A DNA stretch of 64,000 bases from RGIG4140 sp045655105 (GCA_045655105.1 JAZOOQ010000056.1:62001-126000), one strand, 5' to 3'; positions 25,734 through 34,790 are shown, counted from the stretch's first letter. The notes: generated by a model from the letters alone, not told the origin. Program-made: numbers and translations.

Positions 25734-27101
25734 ATGACAGATGAACGCGATGCCTTAATAGGAACAACAGCGCCAAGCGATATTCAGCTTTCTCCAACAG
25801 AGATGGTTGAGCGGGGAACCGTTGTTATTAAAAAGGTTAAATATGCTGTTGGCTTGATTTGGCAGCCACTTCAAGATCCAGATAATCCATCTCCTGAAAT
25901 CAGAGAGGCTATGGATACGGATGCGGATTCAGATTTATACTGTTTGCGTATCACTGCTTCTCCACAGTATGGTTTGGGTCGCACCTCTATGGGGCATCGC
26001 ACTGGTGAGCTTTCTTTGGCTGCAACAATTGCTTCTGCTTTATCTGATAAAACATCTATTTGTGGTGTTTTTAAAGTTGAAGAAGGATGGTATTTTATTG
26101 CTGTTAGAAATGACTTGATTTTATCTGAAAATGATGTTCTTTTCAAAACAGAAGAAGAGGCTGAGGCTGCTTTTTATCGCATGATGAGCGTTCCAGATTG
26201 GGATATGAAAATTGTTCCAGCAGAATGGAATGTTGAAGGTGCTGTCACAAGAACAATTGAATCGATTGTTAGGGAATCTCGTGTTCGTGTTCGCTTAGAA
26301 GAATTAGGGGCAAAGAAGAAAAACCAAATTTTATTATTTATTGGTATTGCTCTTGTAATTGCTATAAGCAGTTTTGTTTACTCTATGTTTACGGTGTTTA
26401 CACCTGTTATACAACAAGAGGAAAAAATTGAACCAATTTCAATTCCTGAAATTATTAGGCCTGTTGAACCAACACCGGAAAAGCCAAAACCTTGGGAAAA
26501 AATTCCTGATACAAAAACATTTTTAAATAAATGTTGGAATAACGCTTATCAATTAAAAACACTTAATATTCCTGGTTGGGCTTTAGGGATTGTTTCTTGT
26601 ACTAGCTCTGGGTTAACAACCTCTTGGTCGAGAGGAGATTCTTCAATTTGGTCAAATCCTCCAAGAATTCGTTGGATTAAAGCTGCGCTGAATGAATATA
26701 AAATGACGAATGTGAATATTCAAATCAGCAAAGATGGGGCTTCAGCAAGTGGAAATGTTGCTTTTTATGATATTCCTTTAATTGCTTCAGTTCCTCTTTA
26801 CACTGAACAACAATTATGGGAAGAATTAACAGATATTAAACAAGCGATTAATTTATCCATTGAATTTCAACGCAAAACGGTTTTAGATCCGCCAGATAAT
26901 CCTGATGGTTCAAAACCAGAGCATCAACAAGAATATGTTTATTTCATCTTTTCTGTCACCTCGTCCTACACCCCATTTGAATGGTTAACATTCTTTAATA
27001 AATTCCCGGGTTTAGAATTGACAAAAATAGAATTTAATCCGTTAACAGAACCATCCGATCCGAATAAATGGAAATATGAAGGGAGAATCTATGCAAAATA
27101 A
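25734..27101 (+). CDS. pilO: PilO-type pilin accessory protein
   Basis: 455 residues. A cytoplasmic N-terminal part (about 1-195), a single transmembrane helix (about 197-218, LLFIGIALVIAISSFVYSMF) and a periplasmic part with a Pro-rich linker and several Trp-rich segments. The layout and position between secretin and PilP match the PilO2 (R64-type) family, which forms part of the inner-membrane platform. Two cysteines in the periplasmic part (NKCWN and VSCTS) may form a disulphide. Starts 13 nt after pilN with AAGGAG; the 3' end overlaps pilP by 11 nt. Confidence 0.8.
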   Translation: MTDERDALIGTTAPSDIQLSPTEMVERGTVVIKKVKYAVGLIWQPLQDPDNPSPEIREAMDTDADSDLYCLRITASPQYGLGRTSMGHRTGELSLAATIASALSDKTSICGVFKVEEGWYFIAVRNDLILSENDVLFKTEEEAEAAFYRMMSVPDWDMKIVPAEWNVEGAVTRTIESIVRESRVRVRLEELGAKKKNQILLFIGIALVIAISSFVYSMFTVFTPVIQQEEKIEPISIPEIIRPVEPTPEKPKPWEKIPDTKTFLNKCWNNAYQLKTLNIPGWALGIVSCTSSGLTTSWSRGDSSIWSNPPRIRWIKAALNEYKMTNVNIQISKDGASASGNVAFYDIPLIASVPLYTEQQLWEELTDIKQAINLSIEFQRKTVLDPPDNPDGSKPEHQQEYVYFIFSVTSSYTPFEWLTFFNKFPGLELTKIEFNPLTEPSDPNKWKYEGRIYAK

Positions 27102-28143
27102 AACATTAATTTTATTAGGGGCATTTGTTTTATCAACAACCTCATTAGTTTCACCAACAATGGCACAAACAGAAGGGGTAAGTAATGAAGTGGCTGTTGA
27201 AGTTAAACAAGAAGGCCAAGCAAATATCCCTGCTGTTGAAAAAACAAAAGCCGTTGATGAGGTAATTGGCGATAATGTGAGTATCAATCCAGATAAAATC
27301 GTTGATTTCCCTGGTCGTCCCTCATTAGGAAGTATTGAAATGGCAACACTTCCAGGTATTAATGAAACATTAGTGAATGGTCCAGCCCCAATGGGAGAAT
27401 CTTTATCTTCAAAAGATATGCCAAGTGAACAGTTATTGGGTCGTATTACAACGGAAGTTTTCCAAGAAATGGCTGATTTAGAAAGAGGTAACGTCTTTTT
27501 AAAATTACAAAGCCAAAAAGAGGAACTTAAAAATAATTTAGAAGCTTTGCGTGCGAAATATAGACAAGCACGTTTAGATGAAATTGCCAAACGTGAAGAT
27601 GTTGTTCGTTCCCGTATTAACTGGTGGCAAGAGCAAGAAAACATTCGTATTGAAATGGAAAAGAAAAAGGCTGAAACAGAGGCTATTGAACAACAAATTG
27701 CAGAAGCTGAAGAACTTAGAAACAAACTTAGAACGGAAGCAATGGCAGAAAAAGAAGCAGCAAAAAATATGCCAGCCCCAGTTGTTGAAGCTACTCCAAA
27801 AGAAGAACCAAAACCTGTTGTTGCAGCTCCTGAACCAGCACCTGTTGCTGAATCTGAATTTTCAGGATCAATTGGTCAATCAGCTTCTTCTCTTTACTCA
27901 TTACTTGGAGTGAGAGGATTGAAAGGAAGATTAACAGCTCGTCTTGAAAATAAAGAAGATGGAACTGTTTTAAATGTTAAAAAAGGTCAACGTTTAAAAA
28001 CAGGGCATAAGATTTTGCGTGTAGATAGAGACTCTGTTCAAATTTCATTTGCTGGAAGAGTTGAAGTGATTTTACTTGCATCACCAAAAACAATCACAGA
28101 TGCCTCTTCCGAAACTTCAGAAGAAGTTGTTGAAGTTGAATAA
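27091..28143 (+). CDS. pilP: PilP-type type IV pilus biogenesis protein
   Basis: 350 residues from ATG 27091 (AAGGGAG upstream). Signal peptide cleaved near TMAQT; a central long helical coiled-coil rich in Glu, Lys and Arg (about 130-235), a Pro/Ala/Glu linker, and a compact beta domain at the C-terminus (GLKGRLTARLENKEDG, then VKKGQRLKTGHKILRVDRDSV) of the kind that docks on the secretin periplasmic domains. PilP bridges the inner-membrane platform to the secretin. Longer than R64 PilP mainly because of the coiled-coil. Confidence 0.75.
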   Translation: MQNKTLILLGAFVLSTTSLVSPTMAQTEGVSNEVAVEVKQEGQANIPAVEKTKAVDEVIGDNVSINPDKIVDFPGRPSLGSIEMATLPGINETLVNGPAPMGESLSSKDMPSEQLLGRITTEVFQEMADLERGNVFLKLQSQKEELKNNLEALRAKYRQARLDEIAKREDVVRSRINWWQEQENIRIEMEKKKAETEAIEQQIAEAEELRNKLRTEAMAEKEAAKNMPAPVVEATPKEEPKPVVAAPEPAPVAESEFSGSIGQSASSLYSLLGVRGLKGRLTARLENKEDGTVLNVKKGQRLKTGHKILRVDRDSVQISFAGRVEVILLASPKTITDASSETSEEVVEVE

Positions 28144-28190
28144 TAAAAAAAGATTATAAAGAACGTTTAAGTTTGTCAAAAGGGGACAAA

Positions 28191-30389
28191 ATGAATTTTT
28201 GGAATAAAAATGGGACAAGAAATCAGGATGAAGGAATGAGCTCATCATCTAATTTATTGGATGTTTCTGCTATTGATATTCCTGATTCAGATCAAAATGA
28301 TCAATATGTGGAAGATGTTTTTTCAAAAACATCTGGTGTATCAACGTCTTTTGATATAGAAGAAGAAATTTCTTCTTCTCCCATAATTGATCATCCTGCA
28401 GCTCCATTTATGGCACCTCCAATTCCAAAAGCCCCTCTTTCTTCCATTCATCAAGAAATAGATATGTCGGTTAACGAATATGATGATTTGCCAACTTTAG
28501 AAGTTGAAGAAGAACTTTCAACTTTAGATAAAGAAGAAGTAGTTGAAGAAAAAATACAAGAGGTTTTTGAAGAACAAGAAATAAAAGTTGATCCCCAAGA
28601 AGTAGAAGGAACTAAAATGGTTCCTGAAAACTCTTTTCCAGATGGTATTGTTCCAATGGCTCAAGCGCCACGTTCTAAAACCTTTGTGAAACAAGCAGAG
28701 CCAGAACTTAGTGTTTCTAAAAAAGATGAAAAAGCAACCAAAGAAGAAGTTAAAGAGGAAAAAACAGTTAGTGAAGATTTGGAATATATTCACTATTCAA
28801 ATCCTTTGTTCTTAAAAAAACTTTTTGCAAATGGGAATACGTGCATCACTGCACCAGGAGCCGCTTTCCAACTTAAAGATGATATGCGTTCCTTATTGGC
28901 ATTGTTTTCAAATGGGCGATATTTTGTTGCAGAAACATATAAATATGATGGTAAAGTTTTAAGCTTTGAATATCTGGTTAAAAAGCGCAATCTCCAAATT
29001 GGAAAACCTGAATATGTTCCTATGACGGTGCTTAGCACAATCTATGAATATGCTGCTCAAAACTCTTATGCTGAAGATACAGATGAAGTTACAGAAAAAC
29101 CAGACGTTGTTGAACAAGCACAAGCGCGTATGCAACGAGACTTTATTACTATTATTTCTCGTGCTGCAGCAATGCACGTTTCCGATATTCATATTGTGGT
29201 AGCTGAAAACACCATTGTTATGTTCCGCGTTAATGGTTTGATGCAAACAGAAATGGAATATAAAAAAGAATGGGGTGAAAGCTTTGTTCGTGCAGCCTTT
29301 GCTTCTGCAGATATTTCTGATGCAAACTATGCACAAAACGAATATCAAGCTGCTCAAAAACTTGGACGGACGCCACTTCGTGGTTCTCATGGTAAATTAA
29401 TTTTGCCAAGAAACATCTTGGGTGTTCGTCTTCAATTTAACCCAATTGCTTTCGGTACGCGTTATGTTGTTTTGCGTTTGCTTTATGCTGAAGAAAGCAT
29501 GGAATCAGATAGCGCATTAGAATCTCTTGGATTTACGAAAAAAGATACAGAAGATTTTTATAAACTTCGTGGTGAACCAACAGGAATTACCATTATTTCA
29601 GGGCCAACGGGTTCTGGTAAATCAACAACACTGCAACGAAACATGATTGCAATGTTGCAAGAAAGAAACTATGAAGTAAACTTAATTACGGTGGAAGATC
29701 CTCCAGAATATCCAATTCCTGGGGCTCGCCAAATGCCAGTTACAAATGCCACCATTGAAGAAGCTAAAGAAAGGGAGTTTACAAAAGCATTGGCTGCCGC
29801 TCTTCGTTCTGACCCTGACTCTATGATGATCGGGGAAGTTCGTACTCTTTCTGCTGCAGACCTTGCTTTTAGAGCCGCTCTTTCAGGGCACAACGTGTGG
29901 ACAACGTTGCACGCTAACAACGCACCATCTATTTTAATTCGTTTAAAAGATATGGGGGTGGAAGAATTTAAATTGAAGGATCCTGAAATTATCAAAGGAT
30001 TAACAGCTCAACGTTTATTTAGACGTCTTTGTCCGCATTGTAGAATTCCTGCAACTGAACGCTTAAGTTTGCCAATTATTGAACGTTTAAGAACAGGATT
30101 TGGAGATATTGCTCTTGAAACAACATATTTAAGAGGTCAAGGTTGTAAACATTGTGACTTTAAAGGGGTTAAAGGCCGTATCGCTGTTTCTGAAATTATT
30201 TTGCCAGATACAACATTCCTTGAATTAATGTTAAAGGGAGATACGGTTAAAGCCATTAACTATTGGATTAATGAATTAAATGGAACAACCTTGCGCGAAT
30301 CGGCTTTAAGACATATGTTTAATGGTATTATTGATATTGGTGAAGTTGAAAGATGGACAGGATTCCTCGATCAAACAATCACGGGTTAA
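28191..30389 (+). CDS. pilQ: PilQ-type secretion/assembly ATPase (GspE family)
   Basis: 732 residues from ATG 28191 (AAAGGGG upstream). Residues 1-200 are acidic, Ser/Glu/Val-rich and probably flexible. The ATPase core has Walker A GPTGSGKST (about 471-479), the Asp box ITVEDPPEYP, Walker B-like MMIGEVRT, and His-box TLHANNA. A tetracysteine zinc motif CPHC (about 614) with CKHC (about 652) is typical of GspE/PilB-like extension ATPases. It powers pilin polymerisation from the cytoplasmic side. No retraction ATPase (PilT) is in the window. Confidence 0.92.
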   Translation: MNFWNKNGTRNQDEGMSSSSNLLDVSAIDIPDSDQNDQYVEDVFSKTSGVSTSFDIEEEISSSPIIDHPAAPFMAPPIPKAPLSSIHQEIDMSVNEYDDLPTLEVEEELSTLDKEEVVEEKIQEVFEEQEIKVDPQEVEGTKMVPENSFPDGIVPMAQAPRSKTFVKQAEPELSVSKKDEKATKEEVKEEKTVSEDLEYIHYSNPLFLKKLFANGNTCITAPGAAFQLKDDMRSLLALFSNGRYFVAETYKYDGKVLSFEYLVKKRNLQIGKPEYVPMTVLSTIYEYAAQNSYAEDTDEVTEKPDVVEQAQARMQRDFITIISRAAAMHVSDIHIVVAENTIVMFRVNGLMQTEMEYKKEWGESFVRAAFASADISDANYAQNEYQAAQKLGRTPLRGSHGKLILPRNILGVRLQFNPIAFGTRYVVLRLLYAEESMESDSALESLGFTKKDTEDFYKLRGEPTGITIISGPTGSGKSTTLQRNMIAMLQERNYEVNLITVEDPPEYPIPGARQMPVTNATIEEAKEREFTKALAAALRSDPDSMMIGEVRTLSAADLAFRAALSGHNVWTTLHANNAPSILIRLKDMGVEEFKLKDPEIIKGLTAQRLFRRLCPHCRIPATERLSLPIIERLRTGFGDIALETTYLRGQGCKHCDFKGVKGRIAVSEIILPDTTFLELMLKGDTVKAINYWINELNGTTLRESALRHMFNGIIDIGEVERWTGFLDQTITG

Positions 30390-30402
30390 GGAGCAAAGTT
30401 AA

Positions 30403-31530
30403 ATGAATAAATCAACGAAAAAGGTAGTTGTTAGACCAGTAAGCAGTTTTGAAATTGCTTTTGCAAAATTTCTGTTTTGCCATTTACCTTCAAGTAGTTC
30501 ATCGCGTATTGCTCTTTATAATAAATTAAGATCTCTTCTTAAAAACCGATTTTCATTGATGGATGCATTGGAACGGATTTATCAAATTGCATCAAAAGAT
30601 GGAAAAAATCCATATGACACTGATGCTATTGCCATTTCATGTTGGATGAAATCTGTTCGAAATGGGGACCCATTTTCAGTTGCATTAAAAGGATGGGCTC
30701 CAAGCACAGAATTATTAATGCTTTCGGTTGGTGATGTTGCTAATTTGGAATCGGCTCTTGAAAATACGGTTCGCGTTGTTGAAGGTATTAAACGGATGAA
30801 AAGTGCGGTTATGGGAGCGGTTTTGTATCCACTCTTTTTGATCAGTATGGTATTCTTTTTGATTTGGGGTGTGGGTGCTTTCATGGTGCCACCAATGGTT
30901 GATGCTGTTCCAAATTTAAGATGGACAGGTCTTTCCTTATCTTTGGTTAATCTTTCTATTTTTGTGCAAGAACATCCTCTATTTCTTTTTGCCACATTAC
31001 CAATTGCTGTTGTTATAGTAGTTTTTACTTTTCCAAGGTGGAAAAAGGATTCAAGAGCTATTGCTGATAAAATGCCTCCATGGTCAATTTACCGCATTTT
31101 TATTGGTGTGGGTTGGCTTTTATCTTTATCAGCTCTTGTAAGCGCTGGAACGCCTGTTTCAAAAGCGATGAGAGCTTTGCGCCATGATGCTTCACCTTAT
31201 TTGCTTTATCGCATTGATAGCGCGTTAAAACACGTTAATAACGGTGATAATATTGGTGATGCTCTTTATAAAACAGGGTTGGGTTTCCCAGATGAAGAAG
31301 TTATTGGTGATTTAAGAATTTATTCTGAATTGGATAACTTTACCGAAGCTCTTGAACGTTTATCTGTTGACTGGATGGAAGATTCCATTAATGATGTTGC
31401 CACTAAAGCTGGTGCTTTAAATGGTTTGGCTATTTTAATGATTGCTGCCGTTATTTGTTGGGTTGTTGCAGGTACATTTGATATGCAAGAACAAATGGTT
31501 AATGGCATGGGTTTGGGAGCAGGGCGATAG
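30403..31530 (+). CDS. pilR: PilR-type inner-membrane platform protein (T2SSF/GspF family)
   Basis: 375 residues. Cytoplasmic helical domains alternate with three hydrophobic stretches (about 130-165, 190-212, 338-360), as in GspF/PilC proteins. The first domain carries the LRSLLKNRFSLMDALERIYQ pattern and the second repeats it with LLSLSALVSAGTPVSKAMRAL. It couples the ATPase to the growing pilus. Last gene of the operon, closed by a terminator; prepilin, prepilin peptidase and lytic transglycosylase are not encoded here. Confidence 0.88.
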   Translation: MNKSTKKVVVRPVSSFEIAFAKFLFCHLPSSSSSRIALYNKLRSLLKNRFSLMDALERIYQIASKDGKNPYDTDAIAISCWMKSVRNGDPFSVALKGWAPSTELLMLSVGDVANLESALENTVRVVEGIKRMKSAVMGAVLYPLFLISMVFFLIWGVGAFMVPPMVDAVPNLRWTGLSLSLVNLSIFVQEHPLFLFATLPIAVVIVVFTFPRWKKDSRAIADKMPPWSIYRIFIGVGWLLSLSALVSAGTPVSKAMRALRHDASPYLLYRIDSALKHVNNGDNIGDALYKTGLGFPDEEVIGDLRIYSELDNFTEALERLSVDWMEDSINDVATKAGALNGLAILMIAAVICWVVAGTFDMQEQMVNGMGLGAGR

Positions 31531-31552
31531 TTCATTATTCCTTAAAAGAAAT

Positions 31553-31583
31553 AAAAAAAGGGGGGGCAATCCTCCTTTTTTTT
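31553..31583 (+). terminator. Intrinsic terminator of the pilus operon
   Basis: A run of seven A, then GGGGGGG, loop CAAT, CCTCC and eight T; one G-U pair in the stem. Confidence 0.8.
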
Positions 31584-31601
31584 ATAGATAAGCTAAAATA
31601 A

Positions 31602-31625
31602 TACCCCCTGTGTTCGCAGGGGGTA
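31602..31625 (-). terminator. Strong hairpin terminator of the glycyl-tRNA synthetase gene
   Basis: Perfect 9-bp stem TACCCCCTG / CAGGGGGTA with a 6-base loop; reading the minus strand it is followed by TTATTTT, ending the gene that stops at 31632. Confidence 0.75.
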
Positions 31626-31631
31626 AGCTAT

Positions 31632-32996
31632 TTAAATGAAATATTCTTTTAAAAGATTTGGCAATTCTTCTAATGAAACGCGTTTTTGTTCCATTGTATC
31701 TCTATCGCGAATGGTAACAGTTGTTGGACTTTGTTCAATACTTTCAAAGTCAACAGTGATACAAAATGGAGTTCCAATTTCATCATGACGACGATAAGCT
31801 TTTCCAATGTTGCCAGAATCTTCAAGCATAACGCGACCAATGCCTGTTTTTAAAAGAGTGTTTTTAATATTGCGGGCCATTTCCATAATTTGTGGATTAT
31901 TGCGTTTAAGTGGAATAACGGCAGCTTTAACTGGTGCTAAATGTTTTTTAAGTTTTAAAACCGTTCTTGTTTCACCATTTGGTAAAGTTTCTTCCGTGTA
32001 TGCTTCAGTTAAAACAGCTAAAACACCACGTTCAACACCTGCAGATGGTTCAACAACAAATGGAACATACCATTTTTTTGTTTCATCATCAAAAAGAGCG
32101 AGTTTTGTGTTGCTTTCTTTGTTTTCATGAGGTGTTGCTGTTAATTCTAATTCAGATTGGTATCTTGTATGATTGCCAAGATCATAGTCTGTTCTATCAG
32201 CAATACCTTCTAATTCTTCTAATCCATGTGGGAATTCATATTCCAAATCATAAGTTGCTTTAGAATAGTGGGCTAATTCTTCTTTTTCAATGGCATGAAC
32301 TTTTAATTTATCTTTATCAAGACCTTGATCTAACCACCATTGAATGCGGGTATCTTTCCATGTTTCAAGCCATTGTTCATCAGTTCCTGGTTTAACAAAA
32401 TATTCAAGTTCCATTTGTTCAAATTCACGCACACGGAAAATAAAGTTACGTGGCGTAATTTCATTACGGAATGATTTACCAATTTGAGCAATTCCAAAAG
32501 GGGCTTTTCTGGCCGTTGAATCAACAACATTTTTAAATTGCGTGAAAATTGCTTGAGCTGTTTCAGGGCGCAAATAGGCAAAGTTTGAACCATCTTCAAT
32601 TGGACCAACTGTTGTTTTAAACATTAAGTTAAACATTCTTGGTTCGGTTAATTCTGTTGAACCACAATTAGGGCATTTCCCATCTTTAATATGGTCAGCT
32701 CTAAAGCGATTTTTGCATTTTTTGCAATCAGTTAATGGGTCTGTAAATGTTGATTCATGTCCACTGTAATGCAAAACTTTTTGATGTGTTAAAATAGAAG
32801 AATCTAATCCTTCAATATCATCGCGTTCATAAATCATTGAACGCCACCAAGCTGCTTTTAAATTATTTTTGAGTTCAACGCCTAAAGGACCAAAATCATA
32901 AACCCCTTGTAAACCGCCATAAATATCGGCATTTTGAAAAATAAATCCTCGTCTTTTACAAAGTGAAACCAATTGGTCCATTGATGTTGCTGGCAT
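31632..32996 (-). CDS. glyS: Glycine--tRNA ligase, single-chain homodimeric type
   Basis: 454 residues. Class II synthetase of the eukaryote/archaeal/Gram-positive kind: DFGPLGVELKNNLKAAWW near the N-terminus, LTHQKVLHYSGHESTFTDPL, a four-Cys zinc knuckle (CKKC and CPNC), RPETAQAIF, motif 2 FRNEITPRNFIFRVREFEQ and motif 3 region VVEPSAGVERGVLAVL, then an anticodon-binding domain. This is not the alpha2beta2 GlyQ/GlyS enzyme found in most proteobacteria. It makes Gly-tRNA. Start ATG has AGGAGT eight bases upstream. No glycine riboswitch or T-box is visible upstream. Confidence 0.95.
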   Translation of the reverse strand: MPATSMDQLVSLCKRRGFIFQNADIYGGLQGVYDFGPLGVELKNNLKAAWWRSMIYERDDIEGLDSSILTHQKVLHYSGHESTFTDPLTDCKKCKNRFRADHIKDGKCPNCGSTELTEPRMFNLMFKTTVGPIEDGSNFAYLRPETAQAIFTQFKNVVDSTARKAPFGIAQIGKSFRNEITPRNFIFRVREFEQMELEYFVKPGTDEQWLETWKDTRIQWWLDQGLDKDKLKVHAIEKEELAHYSKATYDLEYEFPHGLEELEGIADRTDYDLGNHTRYQSELELTATPHENKESNTKLALFDDETKKWYVPFVVEPSAGVERGVLAVLTEAYTEETLPNGETRTVLKLKKHLAPVKAAVIPLKRNNPQIMEMARNIKNTLLKTGIGRVMLEDSGNIGKAYRRHDEIGTPFCITVDFESIEQSPTTVTIRDRDTMEQKRVSLEELPNLLKEYFI

Positions 32997-33032
32997 AATA
33001 AACTCCTATCATAAAAATTAACAAACGAGGCA

Positions 33033-33061
33033 ATAATACCATAAAATAAAGAAAAATTCAA
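33033..33061 (-). promoter_or_regulatory. Candidate promoter of the glycyl-tRNA synthetase gene
   Basis: Minus strand TTGAAT (33061-33056), 17-base spacer, TATTAT (33038-33033), 36 bases before the start codon. Confidence 0.55.
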
Positions 33062-33076
33062 TGTTATTAGAAAAAA

Positions 33077-33862
33077 TTACTTAAATTTTTGAGAAAGCCA
33101 ATTATTCAAAATTATTTCTAATTCTTTTTTGTTTTCGTCGGAGCGAAAAGTATGTGTTCCATTTTTAATGATATGAAGTTCTTTATCTGATTTTAGTTTT
33201 GAAAAAAGATCTTCATTTATTTCTTTTGTTGATGAAATATCACGATCGCCCGCAATAATTAAAGTGGGGCAGGTAATATGCTGAGCCAACGTTTCAAGTT
33301 GATACTTTTGAGCATCATGAATATGATCAAAACTAATATATCCATTCACGTGTGGATTTTTTTCTTTTTCTTTATAGAGATATTTTTCTTGTTTCCATTT
33401 TAAAACAAAATCAGGTTTTGTTTTTTTATAAGAATCTAAAAGTTTGTTCCCATTATAAACAGGAGCAAGGCAAATAATTCCTTTAAAGAGGGATGGTTCT
33501 TTTATGGCCTGAAATAAAACAGCTCCAGCCCCTAAAGAATGCCCAAGAGCGAAAAATGGTTCTTGATAAAAATTTTGTTTTTTAGCCCAGTTTAAAATGA
33601 CTTCAAAATCTTGGATGAAGTTTGAAAAACAAGCGTTTTTAAGATTGCCATCCGATTCGCCAAATGAATGTCTTGCATCGTAAAGACAAACGGCTAATCC
33701 TTTGTTTAAAAAGATGTCAGCGCATTTTAAAAGATAGTCTTCTTCTTTAAAGCCCGCTAATCCATGCAAAATAAAAACAAGCCCTAATGCATCTTGTTTA
33801 GGGGTTAAAAGTTGCGCAATAATGTTTTCTTTTTGGAGTGTTGGGATAATAAATTTTTGCAT
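33077..33862 (-). CDS. Alpha/beta hydrolase
   Basis: 261 residues without a signal peptide. Oxyanion-side motif FILHGLAGFKEED, nucleophile elbow GHSLGAGA (catalytic Ser), later Asp in IAGDRDISS and His in NGTHTFRSDEN complete a triad. The layout is that of serine aminopeptidase/BAAT-like esterases of the DUF1749/YqiA type; the substrate is unknown. The gene lies 46 bases downstream of a small membrane-protein gene, separated from it by a terminator. Confidence 0.82.
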   Translation of the reverse strand: MQKFIIPTLQKENIIAQLLTPKQDALGLVFILHGLAGFKEEDYLLKCADIFLNKGLAVCLYDARHSFGESDGNLKNACFSNFIQDFEVILNWAKKQNFYQEPFFALGHSLGAGAVLFQAIKEPSLFKGIICLAPVYNGNKLLDSYKKTKPDFVLKWKQEKYLYKEKEKNPHVNGYISFDHIHDAQKYQLETLAQHITCPTLIIAGDRDISSTKEINEDLFSKLKSDKELHIIKNGTHTFRSDENKKELEIILNNWLSQKFK

Positions 33863-33873
33863 TTAATTAAATA

Positions 33874-33903
33874 TAAAAAAACGGGGTTTCCCCCGTTTTT
33901 TTT
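33874..33903 (-). terminator. Intrinsic terminator of the small exported-protein gene at 33909
   Basis: ACGGGG and CCCCGT pair around a TTTC loop with an A run on one side and a T run on the other, so it can act on either strand; it lies directly 3' of the minus-strand gene ending at 33909. Confidence 0.85.
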
Positions 33904-33908
33904 GTTTG

Positions 33909-34241
33909 TTATTTAGGTCTTTTTGCAGATAAATGATAAACACCTGTTTCTGGATTGAGTGTATATGTTTCAATTCCCCATCTATCCCAAACAACTTCAA
34001 AAGAAGATGGTGTGATATTTTGAATTCGACCTTGGTCTGGTCCATTTTTACGACGAGCACGATTTGCTTCAAGTGGAACGAGCTCATCTCTCCAAGCTGG
34101 ATGTTGAACTGTTACGGCTTTTGTAAAGTTCACATCTGAACTTGTTCCTGGTAAACTATCAAACAATGCATTGTTTGAATAATATGCAACACCGGCTGTC
34201 AACCCACCCAAAACGACTAAAAATAATAAAAATTTTTTCAT
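33909..34241 (-). CDS. Small exported or membrane-anchored protein, unknown
   Basis: 110 residues from ATG 34241, chosen because AAGGAGAG lies seven bases upstream and upstream in-frame codons are homopolymer-like. An N-terminal hydrophobic segment (residues 4-22) acts as signal or anchor. The remainder is compact with three Trp residues (PAWRDEL, VVWDRWGIE) and ends in basic residues. No family recognised. The upstream 100 bases are dominated by A and T runs. Confidence 0.65.
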   Translation of the reverse strand: MKKFLLFLVVLGGLTAGVAYYSNNALFDSLPGTSSDVNFTKAVTVQHPAWRDELVPLEANRARRKNGPDQGRIQNITPSSFEVVWDRWGIETYTLNPETGVYHLSAKRPK

Positions 34242-34339
34242 TTTTTCTCTCCTTCTATTTCTATTCTTATTTTTATGTATCAAAAAAAAAATAAAAAAAC
34301 AACAAAAAAAATTAAAAAAATTAAAAATTTTTAAAAAAA
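34242..34339. other. A/T homopolymer-rich intergenic stretch
   Basis: About 100 bases almost wholly A and T, with repeated runs of seven to nine A alternating with short T runs. Such phased tracts bend DNA and can act as promoter UP elements for the gene at 33909-34241; no hairpin stable enough for a terminator is clear. Confidence 0.5.
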
Positions 34340-34726
34340 TTAAAATGATAGCGGAAATGAGGTTTGGATTATTCCACAATCCATTTGATAAAGATTGTTT
34401 TTTTCTTTAGATTTTCCATCTGTTTGCTTCTTAAATTTATTAAAAAGAGCATCAGGAGTATCTGTAAATGATTGGCATTGGCTAAAATTTAAAAGAATTG
34501 TTTCTTCTTTTTGTTCATAAGTTTGATCACTTGAAAAAGAAAATTCTTGTGGAGTTTTAAAATTATAATCGATTGGGATTGTTAAATTAAGTGAGGGCCT
34601 GAAATAATTAATTTTAGATATTTCTTGTTTTTGAAGAGGTGTTTGTTGCATAACAGGTTTTTCTTTAAAAAAAGAAAAAATTAACAAACCAAGTAAAATA
34701 ATAAGAAGAATTAAAATTTTTTTCAT
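34340..34726 (-). CDS. Small membrane-anchored protein, unknown, possibly from a leaderless message
   Basis: 128 residues. The N-terminus is a strongly hydrophobic helix (residues 4-20) probably acting as an uncleaved anchor; the rest is polar with two cysteines (SQCQSF, MDCGII) that may pair. No family recognised. There is no ribosome site: TATAAT ends only seven bases before ATG, so transcription would begin at or next to the start codon. Confidence 0.6.
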   Translation of the reverse strand: MKKILILLIILLGLLIFSFFKEKPVMQQTPLQKQEISKINYFRPSLNLTIPIDYNFKTPQEFSFSSDQTYEQKEETILLNFSQCQSFTDTPDALFNKFKKQTDGKSKEKNNLYQMDCGIIQTSFPLSF

Positions 34727-34733
34727 AAGAAAA

Positions 34734-34761
34734 ATTATACTTTAAAAAAAAGATTTTTCAA
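34734..34761 (-). promoter_or_regulatory. Candidate leaderless promoter for the gene at 34340-34726
   Basis: Minus strand TTGAAA, 16-base spacer, TATAAT (34739-34734); the ATG at 34726 lies at the expected transcription start. Confidence 0.5.
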
Positions 34762-34763
34762 AT

Positions 34764-34790
34764 AAAAAAGAGGGAAAGTCCCTCTTTTTT
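34764..34790 (-). terminator. Intrinsic terminator of the three-gene unknown operon
   Basis: AAAAAAGAGGGA and TCCCTCTTTTTT form a perfect stem with loop AAG; it overlaps the stop codon region of the last gene. Confidence 0.85.

Noticed and set aside
27578..27913. Gln/Leu-rich ORF inside pilP in another frame
   Set aside because: Low-complexity product caused by frame-shifted reading of the coiled-coil region.
31602..31630. Hairpin with flanking AGCTA copies as a mobile-element end or attachment site
   Set aside because: The flanking copies are five bases, no integrase or cargo is nearby, and a terminator role explains the hairpin.
32997..33076. Glycine riboswitch or T-box upstream of the glycyl-tRNA synthetase
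   Set aside because: The intergenic region is only 80 bases, holds a promoter, and shows no conserved riboswitch or T-box sequence.
34242..34339. A/T homopolymer stretch as an origin or DNA-unwinding element
   Set aside because: No DnaA-box-like sequences or replication genes nearby; more likely a promoter-adjacent A-tract.
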